In this document: positions 44,148 to 52,673 of the stretch, piece by piece | Position numbering within the stretch: the first letter of the stretch is position 1 | How the letters are laid out: each line of letters starts with the position of its first letter | From: Rhodoferax sp. | Lineage (GTDB): Bacteria > Pseudomonadota > Gammaproteobacteria > Burkholderiales > Burkholderiaceae_C | Length of the DNA: 64,000 bases | Direction of reading: 5' to 3' | Assembly (NCBI GenBank): GCA_031291295.1 | Contig: JARLJI010000005.1 | Coordinates: 1-64,000 of the forward strand | Position numbers and translations under genes: made by a program | The notes under the pieces: generated by a model | Databases searched by the model: none | What the model was told of the DNA's origin: nothing | What the model saw: the letters and a program-made list of their open reading frames with translations, nothing else

Positions 44148-46007
44148 TTACAGGAAGCCAGTCGACAACCAGGGGACGGTGACAATGATCAGCAGCGCGA
44201 TGAACAACACACCCAGATACGGCCACACGCGCGAGAAGGCCTTGTCGGGCTCGACCTTGCCAATCGCACAGGCGGCATAAAAGCCCACGCCAAAAGGCGG
44301 CGCAAAAAGGCCCAGTCCCATGGCAAAGACCGCCACCATGGCGTAGTGAACCTCGTGCACACCCACGGCGCGCGCCACGGGAAACAGCAGCGGGCCGAAC
44401 AGCACAATGGCCGGAATACCTTCGAGCACGCTGCCAAGTACCGTGAACATCAGTGCCGAAATCAGCAGAAAACCCATCTTCCCGCCCGGCACGTTGCTCA
44501 TCAATTCGACCAGTGAGCGGGAAAAGCCGGACTGCGTGAGCGCCCAGGCCATGGCGGTGGCGCAACCGATAATGAGCAAGATGGCCCCGGACAGGGACGC
44601 CGTCCCCACCAGAATCGGGTACAGGCGCGCCCAATCGAACTGGCGGTAAATGAAAATACCGGCTAGCAGGGTGTAGACCACACCCACGGTGGAGACTTCG
44701 GTGGCCGTTGCCACCCCCTCGACCACTACGGTGCGGATCACAAACGGCAACGCCAGCGCGGGCAGCGAGATCAGGAACAGTTTGCCGATCTGGCCCCACG
44801 TGGCGCGCGGGATGCCGCTCATGTCCTCATGCCGCATCTGGAAGTAAATCAGGATGCCCAGCGCCAGCATGCCGACCAGGGCCGGCAGCAAGCCGCCGGT
44901 AAAGAGCGCGGAGATCGATACGCCCGTGACTGCGCCGATCGTGATGAGGACCAGGCTGGGCGGAATGGTCTCGCTCATGGCGCCGGAAGCCGACAGCAGC
45001 GCCACCAGTTCCCCTTCTTCCGCCCCGCGCTTTTTCATCTCGGGAAACAGGGCCGGCGCGATGGCCGCCATATCGGCCGCCTTGGAGCCCGATATCCCCG
45101 AGACCAGGTACATGGCACCCAGCAGGACATACTGCAGGCCGCCGCGCACGTGCCCGAGCAGCGACGCCAGGAAGTCCACCATGGCCCGGGCCAGGCCCGT
45201 CATTTCGATCAACGCCCCCAAAAACACAAACAGCGGCACCGCCAGCAAAATGATGTGCGACATGCCTTCGTCCATGCGATTCACCACGATGGTGAGAGGC
45301 GCCGTGGTCGTGAGCACCAGGTAGCCCATCGTGGCGATCCCGAATGAAAAGGCGATGGGCACACCCAGCGCGACGCACAGGCCCACCAGCCCAACGAAAA
45401 AGATCAGCAAATTGATGTTGCCCAGGGTCATGAGCACGGGCTTCAGGAACCAAAGCGCCGTCGCCAGCGCGGCGATCAGAACGACGCAGATCACAACCTC
45501 CGCCGCGCTGGAGCGCGCCAGCAGGCGCGCCAGTGCAATGGCCAGCATGAACACAGCGCCCACGCCAATGGCGGCCACGCGGACGCCGTCAGGCCACTCC
45601 AGCGCCGGTGTCGTGACGATCCACTGATCGACAACATGGTCGTAGGACGGCAGCAGCAGCATCGCCACGAACAGGATGATCGTGCAGGTTCCCAGCGTCT
45701 CGACCCAGGCCCGGCGCGCGGGCGACATCCAGTTCAGGAACGTCGCCAGGCGCATGTGTTCGCCGCGCCGCAGCGCGATCACGGCACCCAGCATGGCCAG
45801 CCACAGGAACAGGATGGAGGCGAGTTCATCCGTCCACGTCAAGGGCGCGTCGAAGACGTAGCGCGAAACCACGCCGGCGAACAGGATAACGGTCTCCAGC
45901 ACGACGAGGATCGCCGCGGGGACTTCCGTCACCCAAGCCATGGTCCTATCGAAAAGCGCCAAGGGTCGCGAGGTGCTGCGGATTGAAGTGACGTCGGAGG
46001 TGTTCAT
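44148..46007 (-). CDS. TRAP transporter fused permease (DctQ-DctM)
   Basis: A 619-residue inner-membrane protein. The first 190 residues are the small DctQ-like unit (four helices, 'VVSRYVFDAPLTWTDELASI'). The remainder is the DctM large permease (about 12 helices) with 'GVPIAFSFGIATMGYLVL' and 'GISGSKAADMAAIAPALFPE'. Together with the DctP protein it drives sodium-coupled uptake of an organic acid. The start at 46007 has no purine-rich site because it follows a terminator T run; ATG at 45941 is a weaker alternative. Last gene of the operon. Confidence 0.93.
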   Translation of the reverse strand: MNTSDVTSIRSTSRPLALFDRTMAWVTEVPAAILVVLETVILFAGVVSRYVFDAPLTWTDELASILFLWLAMLGAVIALRRGEHMRLATFLNWMSPARRAWVETLGTCTIILFVAMLLLPSYDHVVDQWIVTTPALEWPDGVRVAAIGVGAVFMLAIALARLLARSSAAEVVICVVLIAALATALWFLKPVLMTLGNINLLIFFVGLVGLCVALGVPIAFSFGIATMGYLVLTTTAPLTIVVNRMDEGMSHIILLAVPLFVFLGALIEMTGLARAMVDFLASLLGHVRGGLQYVLLGAMYLVSGISGSKAADMAAIAPALFPEMKKRGAEEGELVALLSASGAMSETIPPSLVLITIGAVTGVSISALFTGGLLPALVGMLALGILIYFQMRHEDMSGIPRATWGQIGKLFLISLPALALPFVIRTVVVEGVATATEVSTVGVVYTLLAGIFIYRQFDWARLYPILVGTASLSGAILLIIGCATAMAWALTQSGFSRSLVELMSNVPGGKMGFLLISALMFTVLGSVLEGIPAIVLFGPLLFPVARAVGVHEVHYAMVAVFAMGLGLFAPPFGVGFYAACAIGKVEPDKAFSRVWPYLGVLFIALLIIVTVPWLSTGFL

Positions 46008-46015
46008 GGAGGATC

Positions 46016-46059
46016 AAAAAAATCAGGCCCGCGGTGGCGTCGGAGCCAGAGCGGGCCTG
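46016..46059 (-). terminator. Intrinsic terminator between TRAP receptor and permease genes
   Basis: On the minus strand CAGGCCCGC pairs with GCGGGCCTG, followed by ATTTTTTT. The 18-base loop can fold again (GGC with GCC). It stands after the DctP stop and only nine bases before the permease start, so some read-through is needed for permease expression. This would give more receptor than permease. Confidence 0.85.
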
Positions 46060-46076
46060 CGGGTGATCACCTGCGA

Positions 46077-47114
46077 TCAGGCCAACTTGCCGGAGTATTT
46101 CTCCAGTTTGGACATCGCCTCGTCACCGAATTTCTTGCGCCACTCCTGGTAGAAGCCGGCCTTGGACAAGGTTTCGCGGAACGACTTCGGATCAGGGTCG
46201 TTGAAAATCATGCCCTTGGCCTTGAGCTGGGCCTCCACGCTGTTGTCGAGCCGGCGGATGTCGTCGCGCTGCTTGTCCACGGCCAGGGCAATATTTTTGT
46301 TGATCACGGCCTGGATGTCCTTGGGCAGCGAGTTCCAGCGTTTTCCGTTCGCCAGAATCCACTGGCCGTCCCACATGTGGCGCGTCATCGAGCAATACTT
46401 TTGCACTTCATAGAGCTTGGCAATCTCGATGATGGCCAGCGGGTTCTCCTGGCCCTCCACGACCTTGGTCTGCAGCGCCGAGTACACCTCGCTGAAATTG
46501 ATACCCGTCGGCGCGGCGCCGAAGGCCTTGAACATCGACGTCCACAGGGGGCTCACGGGCACCCGGATCTTGAATCCCTTGAGGTCGGCCGCCGTGTTGA
46601 TCGGCTTGGTCGACGATGTGATGTTGCGATAGCCGTTGTCCAGGCACTTGTCGAAGGTGTGCAGGTTGACCTTGTCGATGGCCGCACGAATGTATGCACC
46701 CAGGTCGCCGTCCATGGCGGCCCAGACCGTTGGATAGTCCTTGAAGGCAAAGGCCAGGCCGTTGATGCCGGCCACCGGCACCAGCGTCTGCAGAATCAGG
46801 CCGGACAGCGGGAAAATGTCGATCGCACCGGAGCGCACCTGTGACAGCATGTCGGTATCGCCGCCCAGCTGGTTGTTGGGGAACACCTGGATATCGACCC
46901 GGCCATTGGTCTCTTTTTTGATCGCGTCGGCCGCCTCGCGGATGCGAATGGTCGACGGATGCGTCGCCGGAATATTGTTGGCCCACTTCAGCGTGAATTC
47001 CGCGGTTTGCGCAAAGACCGGTTGCCCGATGCAAGCCAGCGCCCCGATGCCGGCGGCACCCTGGATAAAGGTGCGGCGCGGGATGGCGGCGATCGGGCGG
47101 GATGAAGCAGTCAT
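46077..47114 (-). CDS. TRAP transporter periplasmic substrate-binding protein (DctP family)
   Basis: A 345-residue receptor with a Tat-like signal: 'IPRRTFIQGAAGIGALA' and a cleavage site near 'FAQT'. Then the DctP fold: 'FTLKWANNIPATHPSTIRI', 'NNQLGGDTDMLSQVRSGAID' and the conserved arginine region 'GFKIRVPVSPLW'. It binds the substrate in the periplasm for the fused permease. ATG at 47114 with AGGAG eight bases upstream is preferred to ATG at 47120. The ligand is unknown, probably a carboxylate or hydroxy-acid. Confidence 0.93.
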   Translation of the reverse strand: MTASSRPIAAIPRRTFIQGAAGIGALACIGQPVFAQTAEFTLKWANNIPATHPSTIRIREAADAIKKETNGRVDIQVFPNNQLGGDTDMLSQVRSGAIDIFPLSGLILQTLVPVAGINGLAFAFKDYPTVWAAMDGDLGAYIRAAIDKVNLHTFDKCLDNGYRNITSSTKPINTAADLKGFKIRVPVSPLWTSMFKAFGAAPTGINFSEVYSALQTKVVEGQENPLAIIEIAKLYEVQKYCSMTRHMWDGQWILANGKRWNSLPKDIQAVINKNIALAVDKQRDDIRRLDNSVEAQLKAKGMIFNDPDPKSFRETLSKAGFYQEWRKKFGDEAMSKLEKYSGKLA

Positions 47115-47164
47115 GGTCATGTCTCCTGTGTATTTTTGATGAAAATAATATGTGAACGCACAGT

Positions 47165-47911
47165 CTAGTACATGACCAGACCGCCATCGGCCACCAGTGT
47201 CGCACCGGTCACGATCGAGGCGTCGGGCGACAGCAGGAAGGCAATGCTCTTCGCGATTTCTTCCGGCGCGGCAGTCCGGTTTTGCACCGCCATGCCCTCG
47301 ACACGCTTGCGGTGCGCCTCGTTCTTCCAGGCCTCTTCGATCATCGGTGTGAGCGTCGCGCCAGGCGCGACGGTGTTCACGCTGATTCCCCTGTCGGCCA
47401 GCGCACGCGCGGCGTTCTTGGTCAGGGCCAGCACCCCGCCCTTGCTGGCGGCGTAGGCCGCGGTGCCCGAGAGGCCGCCGCCGCGCAGACCGGCCACGCT
47501 GGCCACGGTGCAGATGCGCCCGCCGGGCTGCATGTAGCGGGCCGCTTCGCGCAGACACACAAAGGTGCCGATGACGTTGACGGCGTACACCTCGCGAAAC
47601 GTGTACACCGTGATGTCCATGAATGGCGTGGTGTCCGCCACGCCGGCGCAGGTCGTGAGGGCATCGAGCCCGCCCAGCCATTCGCAGGCCCGGGCAAACG
47701 CGGCCACCAGGGCAGCCTCGTCGGCGACATCGACCCCCAGCCCCAGACTGCGCACGCCGAGGACGCCGGCGCGCTGCGCCACCTGCAGCACGCCGGCTAC
47801 GTTGATGTCCAGGCCCACGACGTCGTAACCCGTGCGTGCCAGCTCCAGCAGCGTCGCAGCGCCGATGCCACTGGCCGCCCCCGTGACGATCGCCTTGCGC
47901 CTGTCAGCCAT
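47165..47911 (-). CDS. Short-chain dehydrogenase/reductase of the TRAP-E1 operon
   Basis: A 248-residue NAD(P)-dependent SDR. Cofactor motif 'VTGAASGIGAATLLELA' (about 10-26), an Asp-containing second strand 'DVVGLDI' that favours NAD, catalytic Ser in 'VASVAGLRG', Tyr-x3-Lys in 'AAYAASKGG', and end 'GATLVADGGLVMY'. It may oxidise the imported hydroxy compound or diol to the 2-oxo compound that the E1 pair then uses (inference). It lies 12 bp after E1 beta. Confidence 0.9.
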   Translation of the reverse strand: MADRRKAIVTGAASGIGAATLLELARTGYDVVGLDINVAGVLQVAQRAGVLGVRSLGLGVDVADEAALVAAFARACEWLGGLDALTTCAGVADTTPFMDITVYTFREVYAVNVIGTFVCLREAARYMQPGGRICTVASVAGLRGGGLSGTAAYAASKGGVLALTKNAARALADRGISVNTVAPGATLTPMIEEAWKNEAHRKRVEGMAVQNRTAAPEEIAKSIAFLLSPDASIVTGATLVADGGLVMY

Positions 47912-47923
47912 GAGGGTGCTCCT

Positions 47924-48892
47924 TCAGTGAAGTTGGGCCAGCAGCGCATGCACGGCGCCGGCGATTTTTTCAGGGGTCAGGCGCGCCTCGTTTTCGAGCA
48001 CCTGGGCATAACCCACCGGGATGCGCGGCGCGCCCAGGCGGCGGACCCGGCAGCCGGTCTCCTGCGCCGCGCTCGCCGCAATTTCGGCCCCAAAACCCGA
48101 TGCCTGGACCGCCTCATGCACCACCAGCAAACGCCCGGTCTTGGCGACCGATTGGTACACCGCATCCTTGTCCCAGGGCCACAAGGTGCGCAGGTCGATG
48201 ACGTCCGCACGGATGCCTGCCAGCGCCGGCAACGCCAGCGCCTGCAGGGTGACGCCGACGCCGCGCGACCACGTCACGATGGTCAGGTCGTGGCCCTGGG
48301 CCAGACGCCTGGCCTGTCCCAGCGGAACCTCCTCGCCAGCAGTCACCTCGCCCTCCAGTCCCCACAACTCCTTGTGCTCCATATAGATCACGGGGTCGCC
48401 CGAGGCCAGCGAGGCCTTGAGCAAACCGTAGTTGTCCTGCGGCGTCGCGGGCGTCACCACGACCAGGCCGGGCATGTGCGTGAACCACGCTTCCAGCGAC
48501 TGCGAATGCTGCGCGGCCGAGGCCGACCAGATGCCGATCGGCATGCGCGCAACCAGCGGCACCCGCCCCTGCCCGCCAAACATGTAGCGGTTCTTGGCGG
48601 CCTGGTTGACGATTTCGTCCATCGCACAGAGCGCGAAATCGATCACCCGCATTTCCACCACCGGGCGCAAGCCGGCCAGTGCCATGCCCACCGCCGCACC
48701 CATGATGTTGGCCTCCGAAATCGGCGTGTCGATGACGCGCTCGGGGCCGAACTCCTGCGGCAGGCCGCGGTACTGGCCAAACACGCCGCCGCGTCCCAAG
48801 TCTTCGCCCAGCGCCACGACGCGGGGATCGGCACGCATCGCCTCCTGCAACGCCAGGCACGCGGCCTGGGCATAGGTCATTTTTTCGCTCAT
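47924..48892 (-). CDS. 2-oxoacid/acetoin dehydrogenase E1 component, beta subunit
   Basis: A 322-residue transketolase-pyrimidine domain subunit: 'ALGEDLGRGGVFGQYRGL', 'RVIDTPISEANIMGAAVGMA' and 'SAAQHSQSLEAWFTHMPGL' are the E1-beta hallmarks. It forms a heterotetramer with the alpha subunit. The ATG at 48892 overlaps the alpha stop (ATGA); a GTG two codons before is less likely. Pattern is nearest to acetoin or branched-chain type E1. Confidence 0.93.
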   Translation of the reverse strand: MSEKMTYAQAACLALQEAMRADPRVVALGEDLGRGGVFGQYRGLPQEFGPERVIDTPISEANIMGAAVGMALAGLRPVVEMRVIDFALCAMDEIVNQAAKNRYMFGGQGRVPLVARMPIGIWSASAAQHSQSLEAWFTHMPGLVVVTPATPQDNYGLLKASLASGDPVIYMEHKELWGLEGEVTAGEEVPLGQARRLAQGHDLTIVTWSRGVGVTLQALALPALAGIRADVIDLRTLWPWDKDAVYQSVAKTGRLLVVHEAVQASGFGAEIAASAAQETGCRVRRLGAPRIPVGYAQVLENEARLTPEKIAGAVHALLAQLH

Positions 48893-49899
48893 TGCCACAT
48901 CCCCGCGCCAGTGTTGAGAATGTCCTCGTAGGCGGCGCTGGCCTCGGGCCAGGGCGCTGCCTCGGCGACCTGCAGCGCGTGTTCGACTTCGGCCTGGGCT
49001 TCGGCGTCGACCCGGTCGATCACCGCCTGGCTCACGCCGCGCGCGATCAGCTTGCCGGCGGCGAGCCGCAGCGGGCCGGCGAGCTTGGCCGCCGCGACCT
49101 CCTCGGGGTCCCGGTAGGTGCCGGGATCGACCGAGACATGCCCCTTGAATCGATAGGTCACCGCGTGCAAAAAGCGCGGGCCGCCACCGGCGCGGACTTC
49201 AGAGATCAATCGCGCGGCGGCCTGATCCACGGCTTCCACGTCATTGCCGTCCACCTTGAGCGACGGTATCGCCAGCGCCCTGGCGCGCGCCGAGACGCCC
49301 TCCCCCGCCGTCATGGTGCCCGTGGGCGTCGTGGCGGAAATGCGGTTGTCTTCACAGACGAACAACACCGGCAGCTGATAGACCTGCGCCCAGTTCAACC
49401 CCTCCAGAAAAGGCCCGCGGTTGGCGGCACCGTCACCAAAAAAGCAGGCCACGATGTGGGGCTGCTTGCGAATTTTGAGCGCGTGCGCCGCGCCCGTAGC
49501 AATCGGAATGCCGGCCGCCACCACACCATTAGCGCCGAGCATGCCGACCGAAAAATCGGCGATGTGCATGGAGCCGCCCTTGCCCTTGTTGTAGCCCGTG
49601 GCGCGGCCGAACAGCTCACACATCATGCGGCTGCTATCCGCGCCCTTGGCCAGCGTGTGGCCATGGCCACGGTGCGTGGAGGTCAGCAGGTCTTCCTTTT
49701 GCAGGCTGATGCAGACCCCGGCCGCCACCGCTTCCTGCCCCGTGGACAGGTGCAGGGGGCCGCGCACCAGCGCGGGTTTGGACGAGGCGGCGAGACCCCA
49801 GGCAGCGACGCCGCCCTGGCTGGCAATTTCGGCGGCATCTTCAAAGGCGCGGATGCGCCGCATCAACCGGTACAAATCCAGCAGTCGTTGATCGGTCAT
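48889..49899 (-). CDS. 2-oxoacid/acetoin dehydrogenase E1 component, alpha subunit
   Basis: A 336-residue thiamine-diphosphate subunit. 'GQEAVAAGVCISLQKEDLL' and 'STHRGHGHTLAKGAD' lie early; the ThDP motif starts at 'GDGAANRG' (155) and ends at Asn185 ('VCEDN'); 'GTYRDPEEVAAAK' is near the C-terminus. It decarboxylates a 2-oxo acid or cleaves acetoin. ATG at 49899 fits the family start. First gene of the operon; no E2 or E3 gene is present, so it must borrow them or hand electrons elsewhere. Confidence 0.93.
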   Translation of the reverse strand: MTDQRLLDLYRLMRRIRAFEDAAEIASQGGVAAWGLAASSKPALVRGPLHLSTGQEAVAAGVCISLQKEDLLTSTHRGHGHTLAKGADSSRMMCELFGRATGYNKGKGGSMHIADFSVGMLGANGVVAAGIPIATGAAHALKIRKQPHIVACFFGDGAANRGPFLEGLNWAQVYQLPVLFVCEDNRISATTPTGTMTAGEGVSARARALAIPSLKVDGNDVEAVDQAAARLISEVRAGGGPRFLHAVTYRFKGHVSVDPGTYRDPEEVAAAKLAGPLRLAAGKLIARGVSQAVIDRVDAEAQAEVEHALQVAEAAPWPEASAAYEDILNTGAGMWQ

Positions 49900-50046
49900 T
49901 TTGGATATTGATCTGTCTGTGCCCAACGGGATGAGGTCCGGCAGACCCCTGCTCCTGAGTCGGTAAGCCAAGGTTGTAACAGGATGATTTTCCACGAAAA
50001 CCCGCACGTGCCTTGTGCGTGATAACCCGGGGCCGCGCGGCCCGCC

Positions 50047-51606
50047 CTAGTGCCGCAGGAGTTTGCGGACTCTCAAGCCGGCCGCCCAGAGGGCTACAAA
50101 ATAGATAGCAACAGATACACACACCATAAGGACCAGGAGGCCTATTCTTTCAAATTTCTCGGCTTGCAACCCGGTCCAGTCGAAGGCGCCGGCGCCCCAC
50201 ATCAAAAACACGGCGAGCAAGGCGCTGGCCGCGATCACCTGCGCCAGGTAGACGCCCCAACCCGGCAGCGGCCGGTAGTTGCCGCGCCGCACCAGGATCA
50301 CCAGCAGCCACAGCGCATTGGTCAGCGCACCGATGCTGATCGACAGCGTCAGCGCCGCGTGCTGCAGCACCGGCACCAGAAAATAGTTGAGCACCTGGGT
50401 GAACACCAGCACACACGCCGCGATGCGCATCGGCGTAGTGGTGTCCTGGCGCGCATAAAAGCCCGGCGCCAGCACCTTGATGGCGACGATACCGAGCAGG
50501 CCCACGCCGTAACTCGCCAGCGCGGCAGCCGTGCGTTCAACATCCAGGTCGGTGAAGGCCCGGTAGTGAAACAGCACCGCCACCAGCGGCCGGGCAAATA
50601 CCAGCAGGGCTACGGCACAGGGCGCGGACAGCAGGACCACCAGGCGCAGGCCCCAGTCCAGCATGGCTGAATATTCAAGGTCGTTCTGGCTGGCCCGGGC
50701 CGCCGACAGTTGCGGCATCAGCACCACGCCCAACGCCACGCCCAGCATGGCGGTGGGGAATTCCATGAGCCGGTCGGCGTTGGTGATCCAGGTCACACTG
50801 CCCGGTGCCAGATGCGAGGCGATCTGGGTGTTGATCAGCAGCGATATCTGCGCCACGCTCACGCCCAGCAACGCCGGCCCCATCAGGCGCATGACCTTGC
50901 GGGTGCCGGGGTCGGCCCAGGCGGTCTTCAGCGCCGCCATGCTGCGCCCCAGATGCGGCAGCATGCCCAGGCGCTTGACGGCGATCAGCTGCAGCCCCAG
51001 CTGCAGCATGCCGCCCAGCAACACGCCCACACACTGGGAGTAAATGGGCTCGATCCCGTAGCGCTTGAACAGCGGACTGGCCACCACGATGGCCAGGATC
51101 AGGGCCACGTTCAGCAACACCGGCGACGCGGCCGACACCGCAAATTTGCGGTAGGTGTTCAGGATGCCGCCCGCCAGGGCTACCAGCGACATGAAGCCGA
51201 TGTAGGGGAACATCCAGCGCGTCATCACCACCGTCGCATCGAACCCGGCCTGCTGGAAGCCACTGGCCATGGCCCAGACCATCAAGGGGGCGCCCACCAC
51301 ACCCGCCGCACATACCAGCACCAGCGCCCACGTCAACAGCGTGGCAACGTGGTCGATCAGCGCATGTGCACCAAAGTCGCCATGTTCGGCCTTGCAGGCC
51401 GACAGCACCGGCACAAAGGCCTGGCTGAACGCACCCTCGCCAAACACCCGGCGAAACAGGTTGGGAATGCGAAAGGCCACGTAGAACGCGTCGGTCAGAG
51501 GGCTGACACCGTAAACCGATGCAAACAGCACATCGCGCACCAGACCGGTGACGCGCGAAGCCAGAGTGAACAGGGAAACGGTGGAGGCAGACTTGAGCAA
51601 AGACAC
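50047..51606 (-). CDS. murJ: Lipid II flippase MurJ
   Basis: A 519-residue protein with 14 helices of the MVF/MOP family that flips lipid II for peptidoglycan synthesis. 'SLLKSASTVSLFTLASRVTG' at the start, 'YVAFRIPNLFRRVFGEGAFS' near 45, and 'FVPVLSACKAEHG' are typical. GTG at 51606 fits the family start; ATG at 51627 is seven codons longer; neither has a clear ribosome site. Divergent from rpsT, a common arrangement. Confidence 0.95.
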   Translation of the reverse strand: MSLLKSASTVSLFTLASRVTGLVRDVLFASVYGVSPLTDAFYVAFRIPNLFRRVFGEGAFSQAFVPVLSACKAEHGDFGAHALIDHVATLLTWALVLVCAAGVVGAPLMVWAMASGFQQAGFDATVVMTRWMFPYIGFMSLVALAGGILNTYRKFAVSAASPVLLNVALILAIVVASPLFKRYGIEPIYSQCVGVLLGGMLQLGLQLIAVKRLGMLPHLGRSMAALKTAWADPGTRKVMRLMGPALLGVSVAQISLLINTQIASHLAPGSVTWITNADRLMEFPTAMLGVALGVVLMPQLSAARASQNDLEYSAMLDWGLRLVVLLSAPCAVALLVFARPLVAVLFHYRAFTDLDVERTAAALASYGVGLLGIVAIKVLAPGFYARQDTTTPMRIAACVLVFTQVLNYFLVPVLQHAALTLSISIGALTNALWLLVILVRRGNYRPLPGWGVYLAQVIAASALLAVFLMWGAGAFDWTGLQAEKFERIGLLVLMVCVSVAIYFVALWAAGLRVRKLLRH

Positions 51607-51670
51607 CGGGCGAGTGTACCGGGCCACGCCGGCCGGCCAGGCGGCGGCCCCCTGAAATCAGCGGCCCTGC

Positions 51671-51676
51671 TACAAT
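51671..51676 (+). promoter_or_regulatory. Likely -10 box of the rpsT promoter
   Basis: TACAAT stands 47 bases before the rpsT ATG in the murJ-rpsT gap. It matches the sigma-70 -10 consensus at five of six places. No good -35 element is found at the usual distance. Confidence 0.35.
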
Positions 51677-51722
51677 GGAAAGCTTTGCTGGCAACATCTC
51701 CTAACACACAAGGAACAGACTC

Positions 51723-52022
51723 ATGGCCTCAGCCAAACCCAAAAAGAAGAACCCGCGCCTCGCGTCGGGCCGCAAACGCGTCCGCCAGGACGTCAAGATC
51801 AACGCCGCGAACACCTCGCTGCGCTCGAAATACCGCACCGCGGTGAAAAACGTTGAAAAAGCCGTTCTCGCCGGGGACAAGGCCAAGGCCACCGAGCTGT
51901 TTGGCAAGATGCAGGCTGTGGTTGACACCGTGGCCGACAAGGGCATCTTCCACAAGAACAAGGCCGCTCGCGACAAGAGCCGCCTGAGCACCAAGGTGAA
52001 AGCCTTGGCCACCGCCGCCTGA
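51723..52022 (+). CDS. rpsT: 30S ribosomal protein S20
   Basis: A 99-residue, strongly basic helical protein; '[20 protein letters not shown]' and '[20 protein letters not shown]' identify S20. Single gene with its own terminator. Confidence 0.97.
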   Translation: MASAKPKKKNPRLASGRKRVRQDVKINAANTSLRSKYRTAVKNVEKAVLAGDKAKATELFGKMQAVVDTVADKGIFHKNKAARDKSRLSTKVKALATAA

Positions 52023-52087
52023 ACAAGGCAAACCGCCCGGACTGATTTCAGTCCGCCGTTTTGTGGGGTGCGCTGTCAGCAAAGAGC

Positions 52088-52115
52088 AAAAAAGCCGTCG
52101 AAAGACGGCTTTTTT
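52088..52115. terminator. Rho-independent terminator after rpsT
   Basis: AAAAAAGCCGTC and GACGGCTTTTTT form a perfect stem over a GAAA tetraloop. It serves rpsT and, with its A tract, also the convergent DUF3579 gene. Confidence 0.93.
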
Positions 52116-52136
52116 GTGTCCAAATTCCGCCGGGGT

Positions 52137-52481
52137 TCAGGCCTTGGGCGGATCGGGCAGCAGGCAGGCCTCGATCGTCTGCAAGTCATTATCCCTGGCG
52201 AAGTTTAGGCAAAAGTCCCAGGCCATCACATCGTAGTCGCGCAGGTCGCGGTTCAGCACCACGCACTTCACACCACCCAGCGTCGTTGGAAAGCACCAGG
52301 GCGAGTAGCTCAGGTGACTGCCCGCCTTGGCCCCGCCGGGACGAAACGGGCTCATCACGCCGGCCAGCCGTTCGGCCCAATCGCTGGGGCGAAAGGTCTT
52401 GCCGTCACGAGTGATACCCTGGATAAAGACTTGTTTGGTGGGACTGATGGCCATCGGACAAAGGCTGTTGAACAGCGACAT
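52137..52481 (-). CDS. DUF3579 domain protein
   Basis: A small acidic protein of about 114 residues containing 'QVFIQGITRDGKTFRPSDWA', 'ERLAGVMSPFRPGG' and 'DYDVMAWDFCLNFARDN', the pattern of the beta-proteobacterial DUF3579 family. Function unknown. The start is uncertain: ATG at 52481 or 52454; the first is chosen because AAGGAG lies 13 bases upstream. Divergent from argD. Confidence 0.78.
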   Translation of the reverse strand: MSLFNSLCPMAISPTKQVFIQGITRDGKTFRPSDWAERLAGVMSPFRPGGAKAGSHLSYSPWCFPTTLGGVKCVVLNRDLRDYDVMAWDFCLNFARDNDLQTIEACLLPDPPKA

Positions 52482-52673
52482 TTCCGGAGGATCACTCCTT
52501 GTTGCACTGCACAATTATTGTATCTTATATAAGACTTGGGCGAAGGCCGCCCGCCGCATCGCAGTGATGCGCAATGGTCACAAAACAAAGTAGTCTCTGC
52601 GCCTAAAATCGTGCTTCAACGGCTCAACCCACGTTGGGCCGTTCTGTTTTGGAATCCCTCTGGAGTGAATCAC

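Noticed and set aside
50031-50044. GGGCCGCGCGGCCC palindrome after murJ as a terminator
   Set aside because: No T run follows on either strand; a GC palindrome of this size is common by chance here.
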